Assembly (NCBI RefSeq): GCF_039533685.1
Contig: NZ_BAAATZ010000006.1
Span: forward strand, 372,001 to 436,000
Source of the DNA: Actinocorallia aurantiaca
Lineage (GTDB): Bacteria > Actinomycetota > Actinomycetes > Streptosporangiales > Streptosporangiaceae
Direction of reading: 5' to 3'
DNA: 64,000 nt
Part shown: piece by piece, positions 1 to 8,986 of the stretch
Position numbering within the stretch: position 1 is the stretch's first letter
Layout of the letters: every line of letters starts with the position of its first letter
Translations under genes and position numbers: made by a program
Notes under the pieces: model-generated
Told to the model about the DNA's origin: nothing
What the model saw: the letters and a program-made list of their open reading frames with translations, nothing else
Databases searched by the model: none

Positions 1-1431
1 CTGGCCTCGGCCTTCCCCGTCCTGGCCCCGTACCTGCTGGAGACCTGCCTGGTCGGGCTGGTCCTGCTGACGGTGGTGAACCTGTACGGCATCTCCGACA
101 GCGCACGGGTGCTGATGCTGCCGACCATCCTGTTCGTGGTGTCCGTCCTCGGCATCGTGGTGCTGGGGCTGGCCCGTTCCCAGCCGGCGGCCGTCGTGGG
201 AACACCCGTCACCGTCCCCGTGACCGAGTCGCTGGGGATCCTGCTGCTCCTGAAGGCGTTCTCCTCCGGATGCTCCTCGCTGACCGGTATCGAGGCCATC
301 GCCAACGGCGTTCCCATGTTCCGCAGGCCCAGGATCGCGCGGGCGCAGCGAACCGAGGTGATGCTCGGCCTGCTGCTCGGGTCGATGCTGGTCGGGCTGG
401 CACTGCTCATCAACCGCGACCAGGTGCGGCCCCGGGAGGGCGTCACCATCCTCGCCCAGCTGGCGGCCGGGTCCTACGGCACCGGCTGGGCGTACTACGC
501 GACCAACATCGTGGTCACGCTCGGCCTCGGCCTGGCCGCGAACACCAGCTTCGGCGGCCTGCCGGTCCTGATGAGCCTGCTGGCCCGCGACAACCGCCTG
601 CCCCACCTGTTCGCGCTGCGCACCGAACGCCCCGTCTACCGCTACAGCGTCATGGCCGTGGGGATCCTGGCCGCGTTGCTGCTGATCGCGGTGGACGGGC
701 TGACCAGCAGGCTGATCCCGATGTTCGCCATCGGGGTGTTCATCGGCTTCACCCTCAGCCAGGCCGGCATGGTCAAGCACTGGTCGAGCCTGCGTCCGCC
801 CCGCTGGCTCGGCAACGCGCTGCTCAACGGCGCCGGGGCCCTGCTCACCTCGGTCGCCGCCGTGGTGCTGCTCTTCTCCAAGTTCCTGGAGGGCGCCTGG
901 GTGGTCGTCATCGTCATCCCCCTGCTCATGCTGATGTTCGCCCGGATCCAGCGCTACTACACCGACGTCGAGTCCGAGCTGGAGATGCACCGGACACCGG
1001 CCCGCCCCGCCGGGCCCGCCGAGGCGACCGATCAGGGAAAACTGGTCATCATCCCCGTCGGCTCCGTCACCGCCATGGCGGAGCGCGCCGTGAGCGCGGG
1101 CCTGGCCCTCGGCGGAGAGGTCGTCGCCGTCGCGGTGTGCTTCGACCCCGCGGAGGCGGACCGCCTGCGCGGGCAGTGGGCGGAGTGGGATCCGGGCGTC
1201 CGGCTCGAGGTCATCGTGAACCCCCACCACACAGTGGTGCGGCCCCTCCTGGAGTACGTCCACACGACGGCCGGCACGGACAGATGGGTGATCGTCCTCA
1301 TTCCCGTCATCGAGCCTAAGCACTTCCGCTACCGGATACTGCACAACCAGCGCGGCCTCTTCCTGTCCCTCGCTCTGCGGGAACACCTCGACGTGGTCGT
1401 CTGTCTCTTGCCCTTCCGGCTCAAACTGTGA
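1..1431 (+). CDS. APC-family permease, 5' end outside window
   Basis: The frame is open from base 1, so the N-terminus lies upstream. The visible part is a multi-pass membrane protein of the amino acid/polyamine/organocation type, with an internal SLTGIEAIANG stretch typical of actinobacterial APC permeases. After the last membrane helix (VVVIVIPLLMLMFARI) comes a soluble C-terminal domain of about 130 residues, starting near KLVIIPVGSVTAMAERAV, which resembles a universal-stress-protein-like Rossmann fold. It probably imports an amino acid or cation by secondary transport; the substrate cannot be told. A GTG codon at base 73 is only an internal candidate start. Confidence 0.85.
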   Translation: MASAFPVLAPYLLETCLVGLVLLTVVNLYGISDSARVLMLPTILFVVSVLGIVVLGLARSQPAAVVGTPVTVPVTESLGILLLLKAFSSGCSSLTGIEAIANGVPMFRRPRIARAQRTEVMLGLLLGSMLVGLALLINRDQVRPREGVTILAQLAAGSYGTGWAYYATNIVVTLGLGLAANTSFGGLPVLMSLLARDNRLPHLFALRTERPVYRYSVMAVGILAALLLIAVDGLTSRLIPMFAIGVFIGFTLSQAGMVKHWSSLRPPRWLGNALLNGAGALLTSVAAVVLLFSKFLEGAWVVVIVIPLLMLMFARIQRYYTDVESELEMHRTPARPAGPAEATDQGKLVIIPVGSVTAMAERAVSAGLALGGEVVAVAVCFDPAEADRLRGQWAEWDPGVRLEVIVNPHHTVVRPLLEYVHTTAGTDRWVIVLIPVIEPKHFRYRILHNQRGLFLSLALREHLDVVVCLLPFRLKL

Positions 1432-1469
1432 CCGGACGGCCGGATAACGAGCGTCGCCGGTTTCTTCAA

Positions 1470-1495
1470 GGCCCCGGCGGACGCCGTCCGGGGCC
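1470..1495. terminator. GC-rich hairpin after the permease gene
   Basis: A perfect 8-bp stem GGCCCCGG/CCGGGGCC with a 10-nt loop lies 38 bases after the permease stop. There is no T-run, as is usual for actinomycete terminators. It could also be a simple GC-rich palindrome. Confidence 0.4.
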
Positions 1496-1646
1496 GGCCG
1501 CCTCAAAAACAGGAATGGCAAGTCCGACGGAAGATTCAAGTCGGGCTTTTTGTACCTTTCTCCTTTCTAGGATCCTTCTCAAGATCTTGGGAGAAACCCC
1601 GGTCGCCGTCTTCAGGGGCTTCTCCTCCGTGCTTCCGGGAGGACCC

Positions 1647-3269
1647 ATGCGCCGTCGCGCCCTGTTCGCGGTCTCGGTGACGGTGCTCTCGCTGGCGGGG
1701 TTCGTCCCCCGCTCGACGGCCCTGCCCGCCGAACCGGATCCGACGCGGCGGCTCTCCGCCCGGGGCGTCACCTGGAAGGCCTGTGCCGGGAAGAAGGACC
1801 GGCAGGCGAGAGCGCTCTACCGGGGTCTGGAGTGCGCCGAACTCCGGGCGCCCCTCGACTGGAGGGAGCCGGACGGCCGGAAGATCACTCTGGCGATCAG
1901 CCGCCTCAAGGCGCGCCGACAGGCAAAGGGCGTGGTGTTCACCAATCCCGGCGGCCCCGGCGCGCCGGGACTTCTCACCCCTCTGTACTTCGTCGACGGG
2001 AAGCGCGAACGGGTGCTCGACGCCATGGACGTCATCGGCATCGACGTGCGGGGCAGCGGACGCAGCACCGCGGCGTCCTGCCAGCCGGCCCGCGGACGGA
2101 TCCTGGATCCGCGTGACCGGAGCGCGGCCAACGGCAGGAGGCTGCTCTCGCATATGAGGGAACGGGCGAGGGCCTGCCAGGAGGGCGGGAGCAGGAAGCT
2201 TCCCTCCAGGTACGTGACGACCGCGCAGACCGTCCACGACCTGGAGTGGATCCGCCGCAACCTCAGGACCTCGGACGGCGGGGAGGTCGAGAGGATCCAC
2301 TGGGTCGGCTACTCCGGCGGCGCCTGGCTCGGCGCTCACTACGCCCGCAGGTGGCCCCAGCACACCGGGCGGTTCGTCCTCGACTCGGGCGTCGACTTCA
2401 GCGGCGGCTGGCACAGGACCTTCGACGCCTGGGCCGGGGGCTTCCAGGCCAGGTTCCACCGGTTCGCCAGGTGGGCCGCCCGGTACGACGACGTGTTCGG
2501 GCTCGGTTCGTCCCGCCGCTCGGTCGTCCGGCGGTACGAGCGGATCCGCGCGGCCGTCGCCCGGCACGGCAAGGTCACCCTCGTCTCAGGGAAGAGCCGC
2601 ACCGTCCTCCGCCCCGCCGACCTCGACGCGAAGGTCGTCTCCTCGCTCTACTCCAAGGCCTCTTTCGCCTTCCTCGCGGCGTTTCTGCAAGAACTGTCCC
2701 CGCTGGCCGGCGGCGTGCGAACCCGGGTCCGCTCCGAGGTCTCTCCTTCCGCGGACGCGACGGCCTTCGAGAGCCCGATGCTCCTCGACATCCTGTGCAA
2801 CGACACGGAGTTCCCCCGCACCCCCGCCCGGCAGCTCGCCTTCACCGAGCGGCTCGGCCGGAGGTACCCGCTGCTCGGCTACTTCCACATCCAGAGCCCG
2901 TGCGCGTACTGGAAGCGCCCCCACGGGCAGCTTGAGCTCCCCCGCCCGGTCGGCGGCGGCCTGCCCCGAATACTCATGGTCCACTCCGTGGGAGACCCGG
3001 CCGCCCCGTACAGCGGAGCCCGCCGGGCGCACAGGGCCTACCGGAACTCCCGGTTGATCACCGTGAGGAACGAAGGCGACCACGGGATCTACGGCGGCGC
3101 CAACACCTGCGTCAACCGCATCGTCGAGCGGTACCTGATCGACGGCCGCTATCCCCGACGCGACCGGACGTGCCCCGGAACACCGCTCCCGGCGCCCGTC
3201 CGGTACGAACCGAAGCAGACCGCCTCCTCCAGCCTCATCAAGGGACCCGCCTTCCCGACGCAGGGCTGA
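1647..3269 (+). CDS. Secreted alpha/beta hydrolase, TAP-like (tripeptidyl aminopeptidase family)
   Basis: 540 residues. The ATG at 1647 is preceded by GGGAGGA at the right distance and opens a signal peptide (MRRRALFAVSVTVLSLAGF...), so longer upstream in-frame extension is rejected. The fold has an oxyanion-type NPGGPG motif, the nucleophile elbow GYSGGAWLG and a C-terminal TAP-like segment with ILMVHSVGDPAAP and the late His in GDHGIYGG. This arrangement matches Streptomyces SlpD/SlpE and tripeptidyl aminopeptidases, which trim peptides outside the cell. Substrate is not shown by sequence. It converges on the ABC operon with a 21-bp gap holding a small 6-bp hairpin (3276-3291). Confidence 0.85.
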   Translation: MRRRALFAVSVTVLSLAGFVPRSTALPAEPDPTRRLSARGVTWKACAGKKDRQARALYRGLECAELRAPLDWREPDGRKITLAISRLKARRQAKGVVFTNPGGPGAPGLLTPLYFVDGKRERVLDAMDVIGIDVRGSGRSTAASCQPARGRILDPRDRSAANGRRLLSHMRERARACQEGGSRKLPSRYVTTAQTVHDLEWIRRNLRTSDGGEVERIHWVGYSGGAWLGAHYARRWPQHTGRFVLDSGVDFSGGWHRTFDAWAGGFQARFHRFARWAARYDDVFGLGSSRRSVVRRYERIRAAVARHGKVTLVSGKSRTVLRPADLDAKVVSSLYSKASFAFLAAFLQELSPLAGGVRTRVRSEVSPSADATAFESPMLLDILCNDTEFPRTPARQLAFTERLGRRYPLLGYFHIQSPCAYWKRPHGQLELPRPVGGGLPRILMVHSVGDPAAPYSGARRAHRAYRNSRLITVRNEGDHGIYGGANTCVNRIVERYLIDGRYPRRDRTCPGTPLPAPVRYEPKQTASSSLIKGPAFPTQG

Positions 3270-3290
3270 CGGCTGGTCCCGCCGTCGGGA

Positions 3291-4025
3291 CTACTCCCAG
3301 CGGAAGAGCTTCACGGCCAGGGCGGAGAACAGGGCGAGGCCCGCGACCATGACGGCCAGGTGGGAGAGCTGGGGCCAGTCGCCGGCCCAGGTGTCGCGCA
3401 TGGCGTTGACGAAGGGGCCGACGACCGAGTAGTCGCTGACGGTGCGCATGGCGTCGGGCATGACCTCGCGGGGGATCCACATGCCGGCGAGGAAGAGCAG
3501 GGGGAACATCACGAGGGTGCCGAGGGTGGGGGCGGTCTTGGCGTTGGGGGCGATCGAGGCGATCACCAGGCCGAAGGCCAGCATGGCGGCGGCGCCCAGC
3601 AGGAAGACCAGGACGAAGCCGAAGAGCTGGGCGGGGATCTGGGAGCCGACGACCAGCCGCCCGACGACGATCACCACGGCCGCGCTGAGCGCGGCGACGC
3701 ACAGGTTGAGCAGGAGCTGCGCGCCGAGCAGGCGGGACGGGTGCACCGGGGTCGTCGACATCCTGCGCAGCACACCCTGCTCCCGGTAGGAGGCCAGCGC
3801 GCTGGGCAGGGCCGTGAAGGCGAGCGTCAGCAGCGCGAGCATGATCATCTGGGTGGGCAGCTGGGCGTCCACGAAGCGCTGGCCGTCGAACGCCGGATCC
3901 GGTTTGCGCAGGTCGGGGATCTGGCCTATGCCCACGACGAGGAGCACCGGGAGCAGGACGGGGAACAGGACGTTGGCCCATTCGCGCAGGAACAGCCTGG
4001 TCTCTATGAGCAGGATCTTCTTCAT
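3291..4025 (-). CDS. ABC-2 type transporter permease
   Basis: 244 residues, with about six hydrophobic helices and an ABC-2 signature near FPLLFLAGMWIPREVMP, as in DrrB/daunorubicin-type exporters. Its ATG overlaps the stop of the ATPase gene (ATGA), so the two are translationally coupled and form one exporter. The divergent histidine kinase and response regulator are probably its regulators, which is the usual context for antibiotic or cell-envelope stress exporters. The exported compound is unknown. Confidence 0.88.
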   Translation of the reverse strand: MKKILLIETRLFLREWANVLFPVLLPVLLVVGIGQIPDLRKPDPAFDGQRFVDAQLPTQMIMLALLTLAFTALPSALASYREQGVLRRMSTTPVHPSRLLGAQLLLNLCVAALSAAVVIVVGRLVVGSQIPAQLFGFVLVFLLGAAAMLAFGLVIASIAPNAKTAPTLGTLVMFPLLFLAGMWIPREVMPDAMRTVSDYSVVGPFVNAMRDTWAGDWPQLSHLAVMVAGLALFSALAVKLFRWE

Positions 4026-4927
4026 GCCGGCTTCCTTCCGGTGAGGGCGACGAACGCGTCGTCGAGGGTGGTCTCCTCGATGTGCAGGGCGCCGGGGACG
4101 ATCTTGCGTTCGGCCAGGGCGAGTGTGACGGCGACGGCGAGGTCGCCGGTGCCGGTCACCACCACCTGGTCGCCGGTGCGGGTGACGTCCGTGACCTCCG
4201 GCAGGGCCAGCAGCACGGCGTCGTCGACCGGGGCGGAGGGCCGGAAGCTCGCCCGCTTCCCTCCCCCCACCAGCCCGATGAGCCCGGCGGGGGAATCCGT
4301 GGCGACGACCCGGCCGGAGTCGATGAGCGCGATCCGGTCGCAGAGGCGCTCCGCCTCCTCCATGAAGTGGGTGACGAGCACGACCGTCACACCGGAGTCG
4401 CGGACCTGCTCGACCAGTTCCCAGGTGTCGCGGCGGGCCTGCGGGTCCAGGCCGGTGGTCAGCTCGTCGAGCACCGTGATGCGCGGTTTTCCGACCAGCG
4501 CGAGCGCGACGGACAGCCGCTGCCGCTGGCCGCCGGAGAGCTTGCCGAACATGCTGTCGCTCTTGGCGCCCAGGCCGACCCGATCGAGCAGTTCCCGCCA
4601 GTCGGCGGGGTCGGGGTAGAAGGACGCGTAAAGGTCGAGCACCTCCCCCACCTTCATCTTGTCGGGGAGCGCGGCGCTCTGCAGCTGCACGCCCAGCACG
4701 CGGTGCAGCGCGTCCCGCTCCCGGAGCGGGTCGATGCCCGCGACGCGGATCGTGCCGCGGTCGGGGGTCCGCAACCCGGACACGCACTCCACGGTGGTGG
4801 TCTTGCCGGAGCCGTTCGGGCCGAGGATGCCGAAGATCTCTCCGGCCCGGACCTCGAACGACACGTCGTCCACCGCCACCTGGTCCTTGTAGCGTTTGTG
4901 GAGGTTCTCGACCTCGATGACGTTCAT
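4022..4927 (-). CDS. ABC transporter ATP-binding protein
   Basis: 301 residues from the ATG at 4927. Walker A GPNGSGKT is at residues 36-43, signature LSGGQ at 130-134, Walker B ending in VLDE near 152-155, and the switch His in VTHFMEE. The C-terminal DrrA-like extension (ETTLDDAFVALTGR) is typical of drug-export ATPases. A longer in-frame extension to 5038 exists but would cover the divergent promoter region, so I reject it. First gene of a two-gene operon with the permease. Confidence 0.92.
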   Translation of the reverse strand: MNVIEVENLHKRYKDQVAVDDVSFEVRAGEIFGILGPNGSGKTTTVECVSGLRTPDRGTIRVAGIDPLRERDALHRVLGVQLQSAALPDKMKVGEVLDLYASFYPDPADWRELLDRVGLGAKSDSMFGKLSGGQRQRLSVALALVGKPRITVLDELTTGLDPQARRDTWELVEQVRDSGVTVVLVTHFMEEAERLCDRIALIDSGRVVATDSPAGLIGLVGGGKRASFRPSAPVDDAVLLALPEVTDVTRTGDQVVVTGTGDLAVAVTLALAERKIVPGALHIEETTLDDAFVALTGRKPA

Positions 4928-4968
4928 GTCCTCGACGCTAGGGACGGCGCGTCCCCCGCAGAAGCGGG

Positions 4969-5000
4969 CTAGGTGCCGGACAAAGGTGCATCTAGGTGCC
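4969..5000. promoter_or_regulatory. Tandem CTAGGTGCC repeats in the ABC/kinase divergent region
   Basis: The 9-mer CTAGGTGCC occurs at 4969-4977 and 4992-5000, 23 bp apart (about two helical turns), in the 109-bp region between the divergent ABC and two-component operons. A partial copy, AAGGTGC, lies between them. Position and spacing fit a binding site for the NarL-type response regulator encoded next door, but that is inference. Confidence 0.45.
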
Positions 5001-5036
5001 ATATGCGGATAGGAGCCCTTCGACCACACTGGTGGC

Positions 5037-6470
5037 ATGCTGCGGAAGTTCGGTCATGTCCTGGCGCTGACGGCGCTCCTCGTCGCCGAGCTCGTCACGC
5101 TCGTGTCCGCGCTCCTGTGCCTGGCCCTCACCTTCGGGCTGGGCATGGTGTTCCTGTTCCCGCCGCAGGTGCGGATGACCAGGTGGGTGACGGAGACGGC
5201 CAGGCGCCTGGTGGAGCGTTCCTCCGGGGTGCGGATCGACCCGCCGTACCTGCCGAAGCCGCCGCCCCCTCAGCGGCAGGCCGACGGGATGTACCGAGCG
5301 GACCGCACCCTCTACAAGTCGCCCCGGATTCCGGCCTGGAACGACCGCTTGAAGTGGACGCTCTCCGACCCGGCGACCTGGCGCGACCTGCTCTGGCTGC
5401 TGCTGGACCCGCTGGTCAAGGTGACGCTGCTGCCGCTGCTCGTGCTGCTCCCCGGACGCGGGCTGCGCGTGTACGCGCTCTGGTGCGAGCTCCTGCTCGC
5501 CGCCACCGTCTCCAGCCGCATGGCCGGACGGCTGGACCGGCTCAACCGCGCGCGCAACCTCGCGGTCGACACGCAGGCCTCGGAGATGCGCAGGATCGAG
5601 CGCGACCTGCACGACGGAACCCAGGCCAGGCTGGTGGCTCTCGGCATGACGATCGGGGCCGCCGAACGGCTCATGGACTCCGACCCGCAGGCGGCCAGAG
5701 CGCTGATGGCCAAGGCCAAGGAGGCGTCGGCGGAGACGCTGGCCGAGCTGCGCCGGGTGATCCGCGGCGTCCACCCGCCGGTGCTGGCCGAACGCGGGCT
5801 CGGCGACGCGGTGCGGGCGCTGGCGATGGACAGCCCGCTGCGGGTGTCGGTCGAGGTGGACCTGCAGTACCGGCCCGAGGCCCCGGTGGAGGCCGCCGCC
5901 TACTTCGCGGTCAGCGAGCTGCTGTCCAACGCGGCCCGGCACGGCGGGGCCGAGTCGGTGCGGGTCGACATCGGCAGCGCCGGCTCGGACCTGCTCATCA
6001 CGGTCACCGACGACGGGTGGGGCGGGGCGGACCCGTCGAAGGGCAGCGGCCTGGCCGGGATCGAACGCAGGCTGGCGGCCTTCGACGGAGTGCTGGCGAT
6101 CGAGAGCCCGCCGGGCGGGCCGACCACGGCGTCCATGAAGCTGCCCCGGGCGCTGCCCGAGCACTGGGCCGGGGACATCGTCAAACTGCCGCGCTGGAAG
6201 GCGGCCGTGGTGGTCTTCCTGTTGTCGGCGGCGTGGTGTCCGCTGTTCCCGCAGGGAATCGTGGCCGGCGTCGTCAAGGTGATCGCCCCTGAGAACAGGA
6301 GCTGGTTCCTCGCGCTGTACCTGCCCGAGCCTTGGCAGTGGCCGTGCGTCGCGTTCATGGTCGTGCTCGGCACCGCCATGTACCTGACGGCCGTCCTCCT
6401 CCCCGCCACCCACGACCGCGAGACCCATACACGCCAGAAAGCCCCGAAGCGCGTAGTGTCTCCCCAGTGA
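5037..6470 (+). CDS. NarL-type sensor histidine kinase
   Basis: 477 residues. Two N-terminal membrane helices (residues about 8-41) are followed by a cytoplasmic linker, another hydrophobic segment (about 117-157), a HisKA_3 dimerisation helix with ERDLHDGTQ (His192) and an HATPase domain with ELLSNAARHG and TDDGWGG. Unusually, two further hydrophobic segments lie after the ATPase domain (about 387-405 and 425-455). It should phosphorylate the response regulator encoded immediately downstream, whose GTG overlaps this stop. Likely senses an envelope stress or compound exported by the divergent ABC system. Confidence 0.9.
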   Translation: MLRKFGHVLALTALLVAELVTLVSALLCLALTFGLGMVFLFPPQVRMTRWVTETARRLVERSSGVRIDPPYLPKPPPPQRQADGMYRADRTLYKSPRIPAWNDRLKWTLSDPATWRDLLWLLLDPLVKVTLLPLLVLLPGRGLRVYALWCELLLAATVSSRMAGRLDRLNRARNLAVDTQASEMRRIERDLHDGTQARLVALGMTIGAAERLMDSDPQAARALMAKAKEASAETLAELRRVIRGVHPPVLAERGLGDAVRALAMDSPLRVSVEVDLQYRPEAPVEAAAYFAVSELLSNAARHGGAESVRVDIGSAGSDLLITVTDDGWGGADPSKGSGLAGIERRLAAFDGVLAIESPPGGPTTASMKLPRALPEHWAGDIVKLPRWKAAVVVFLLSAAWCPLFPQGIVAGVVKVIAPENRSWFLALYLPEPWQWPCVAFMVVLGTAMYLTAVLLPATHDRETHTRQKAPKRVVSPQ

Positions 6471-7126
6471 ACCGGGTACTCGTCGCCGAAGACCTCTACC
6501 TGCTGCGAGATGGTCTGGTCCACCTTCTCCAAGCCCACGGCTTCGAGGTCGTGGCGGCCGTGGAGAGCGGCCCCGAACTGCTCGAAGGACTGCTGGAGCT
6601 GCGCCCCGACGTCTCGATCGTGGACGTGCGGCTGCCGCCGACGTTCACCGACGAGGGAATCCAGGCCTCGCTGGAAGCACGCGGGCGGATCCCGGGGCTG
6701 CCGGTCCTGGTCCTGTCCCAGCACGTCGAGCAGCTCTACGCGCGCGAACTGCTCGCCGACGGCTCGGGAGGCATCGGCTACCTGCTGAAGGACCGCGTGT
6801 TCAACGCCGAGCAGTTCGTCGACGCCGTGCGCCGGGTCGCCGCGGGCGGCACCGCGATGGACCCCGAGGTCATCGCCAAGCTCCTCGCCGGCAACACCGG
6901 GAACGAGCCGCTGGCCGCGCTCACGCCGCGCGAACGCGAAGTGCTGGAGCAGATGGCGGAGGGCCGCTCCAACGCCGCCATCTCCCAGCGCCTCCACCTG
7001 AGCGAGAGCACCGTGGCCAAGCACACGGCCGGCATCTTCACCAAACTCGGCCTGTCCCCCTCGGACGACGACAACCGCCGCGTACTGGCGGTACTCGCCT
7101 ACCTCCACAGCCGCCGGGTCCCCTGA
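6467..7126 (+). CDS. NarL/LuxR-family response regulator
   Basis: 219 residues from the GTG at 6467, which overlaps the kinase stop by four bases (GTGA), so the pair is coupled. The receiver domain has the acidic pair at residues 8-9, phospho-acceptor Asp53 (SIVDVRLPP) and the conserved Lys in LLKDR. The C-terminal LuxR HTH runs from LTPREREVLEQMAEG to KHTAGIFTKLGL. Likely DNA target: the tandem repeats at 4969-5000 upstream of the ABC operon (inference). Confidence 0.93.
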   Translation: MNRVLVAEDLYLLRDGLVHLLQAHGFEVVAAVESGPELLEGLLELRPDVSIVDVRLPPTFTDEGIQASLEARGRIPGLPVLVLSQHVEQLYARELLADGSGGIGYLLKDRVFNAEQFVDAVRRVAAGGTAMDPEVIAKLLAGNTGNEPLAALTPREREVLEQMAEGRSNAAISQRLHLSESTVAKHTAGIFTKLGLSPSDDDNRRVLAVLAYLHSRRVP

Positions 7127-7260
7127 CCGAGACGCGGTCTCCGCGGCTCCGGTGCCCCGCACCGCCCTTCACCGGAACTCGACAGCCGGGCCTCCGGTCA
7201 CGGCGTCCGGGCAGGCGGGCCCCCGTCGGGATCGCCGACGCAGTCGCGATGCCCGCACGG

Positions 7261-8175
7261 TCAGAGGACGGCCGGAGCCAGTTCGCGCCACTGATCCAGC
7301 GGCAATGCGGTCGGATCGGAGGTCAGTACCTGGATGCAGACGTGGTCGGCGCCTGCCGCGAAATGCTCCTGGACGCGTTCGTGAATCGCCTCCAGGTCTC
7401 CGCGGGCGACGATGGCGTCCACGAGCCGGTCGCTCGGTCCGCCGCCGGGGCCGCCGGAGAAGTCGTCCTCGCCGAAGCCGAGCCGTTCCAGGTTGGCGCG
7501 CTGGTGGGGGGCCGGTTGCGCGTAGCCCGCGACGTGGGCGCGCGCGGTCCGGCGTGCCCGGTCGGGGTCGCGGTCCAGGACGACCGCCTGCTCCACGCCG
7601 AGGAAGGCGTCGGGGCCCATGATCTGCCTCGCCCGCGCGGTGTGCTCGACCGGGACGAAATAGGGGTGGGCGCCCCAGGTCCGTTCCGCCGCCAGCGCCA
7701 GCATCCTCGGTCCGAGCGCCGCCAGCACCCGGCGAGGGGCGGGGACGGGGACCGGCCCGTGGGCGGGCACCGCGTCCATGGCGTCCAGGTAGGCGCGCAT
7801 CGTCGGTACCGCCCGGCCGACGACCGGCACGGTGTAGCCGTCCATCTGCATGGGCCGGTCGTCGACCCGGTGCCCGCCGAGGCCGAGCAGGTAACGGCCG
7901 GGGAACGCCTCGCCCAGCGCCCGTTCGGCGGTCGCCAGCGCGACCGGATCCCGGAAGGCGATGTTGGCGATGCCGGCCGCGACGACGATGCGTCGCGTCG
8001 CGCTCAGCAGCAGCCACGCCTGGCCGACGGTGTCGCGGCCGAACGCCTCTCCGAACCAGACCGCCCCGTATCCCAGCTCCTCGATCTCGGCCGCCGCCTC
8101 ACGGACCCGTGTCGCAGGCTCGCCGTCGAACGCGAAGGTCCAGATCCCCGTGCGGCCTGGGTTCTCCTGTGTCAT
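7261..8175 (-). CDS. Luciferase-like (LLM class) F420-dependent oxidoreductase
   Basis: 304 residues, a bacterial-luciferase-like TIM barrel. IEELGYGAVWFGEAFGRD near the N-terminus, the RRIVVAAGIANI strand and GRYLLGLGGHR are typical of the F420-linked subgroup in actinobacteria. The substrate is not evident. A GGGAG ribosome site lies 7 bases before the ATG. It is divergent from a TetR gene with two operator-like palindromes between them, so it is probably repressed by that TetR protein and induced by a small molecule it may metabolise. Confidence 0.85.
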   Translation of the reverse strand: MTQENPGRTGIWTFAFDGEPATRVREAAAEIEELGYGAVWFGEAFGRDTVGQAWLLLSATRRIVVAAGIANIAFRDPVALATAERALGEAFPGRYLLGLGGHRVDDRPMQMDGYTVPVVGRAVPTMRAYLDAMDAVPAHGPVPVPAPRRVLAALGPRMLALAAERTWGAHPYFVPVEHTARARQIMGPDAFLGVEQAVVLDRDPDRARRTARAHVAGYAQPAPHQRANLERLGFGEDDFSGGPGGGPSDRLVDAIVARGDLEAIHERVQEHFAAGADHVCIQVLTSDPTALPLDQWRELAPAVL

Positions 8176-8194
8176 CGCTCGTCTCCCGCCATTT

Positions 8195-8244
8195 ACGGAG
8201 AGGTTCTCCGTTTATGGCCGCGATAATACGGAGAACCTCTCCGC
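8195..8244. promoter_or_regulatory. Paired TetR operators between the LLM gene and its regulator
   Basis: Two 17-bp sites, ACGGAGAGGTTCTCCGT (8195-8211) and ACGGAGAACCTCTCCGC (8228-8244), are reverse complements of each other at 16 of 17 positions and each is itself a 7-3-7 palindrome. Centres are 33 bp apart. They lie 20 bp from the oxidoreductase ATG and 36 bp from the TetR ATG, so binding could control both promoters. Confidence 0.75.
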
Positions 8245-8279
8245 TTGGCTACCCGGCATGATTCGCGGAAGATGGGGGG

Positions 8280-8870
8280 ATGCAGACAGTCGGCGGCCGG
8301 ACGTCCGTAGAACCAGGACACCCGCGGCGCGCGGACGCGCTTCGCAACCGCGAGCGCCTTCTCGTCGCGGCCCGCGAGACCTTCGCCGAGGAAGGCCCGG
8401 ACGCGTCCCTCAACGAGATCGCCCGCCGGGCCGGCGTGGGCCCCGGCACCCTCTACAGGCACTTCCCCACCCGCCGGGCCCTCCAGTCCGCCGTCCTCGC
8501 CGACCGCATCGACCGGCTGCGCGAGCGGGCCGACGAGCTCGCCGCCACCTCCCCGGCCGAAGCGCTCACCGCCTGGCTCCACGCGTTCCTGGCGCACGCC
8601 CGCAGCGACCACGGGCTGACCGGCTCCCTGCTCTCCGAACCCCTCGAACCGGGCTTCGACTGCCACGAGATCATCCGGAAGGCGGCGACGCTCGTCCTCA
8701 CCCGAGCCCAGCAGGCGGGCGCGGCACGTCCCGACGTCTCAGCGGACGACCTGATCCGGCTCGTGGTCGGCATCGCCCTGTCCGCCGGACCCGACGCCGA
8801 TCCCGGCCAGGCCGCCCGGCTGCTCGACCTCGTCCTCGAAGCGGTGCGCACCTCCCCCGCCTTGGAGTAG
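8280..8870 (+). CDS. TetR-family transcriptional regulator
   Basis: 196 residues. The N-terminal HTH reads NRERLLVAARETFAEEG ... LNEIARRAGVGPGTLYRHFPTR, a clear TetR domain; the C-terminal ligand domain is of the TetR_C type found in many actinobacterial repressors. The ATG directly follows a run of G's (8274-8279), so the ribosome site is close to the start. Probably represses itself and the divergent oxidoreductase through the paired palindromes. Confidence 0.88.
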   Translation: MQTVGGRTSVEPGHPRRADALRNRERLLVAARETFAEEGPDASLNEIARRAGVGPGTLYRHFPTRRALQSAVLADRIDRLRERADELAATSPAEALTAWLHAFLAHARSDHGLTGSLLSEPLEPGFDCHEIIRKAATLVLTRAQQAGAARPDVSADDLIRLVVGIALSAGPDADPGQAARLLDLVLEAVRTSPALE

Positions 8871-8986
8871 GACGGCCGACGATTGCCTCCACATTCTGGG
8901 CAGGATCGGCCACTGTGTCGGTCCATGGCGGGATCATGGTGATCCATCCGAGGACGATGGAATCGATCATGTTGAGGGAGCACCGC

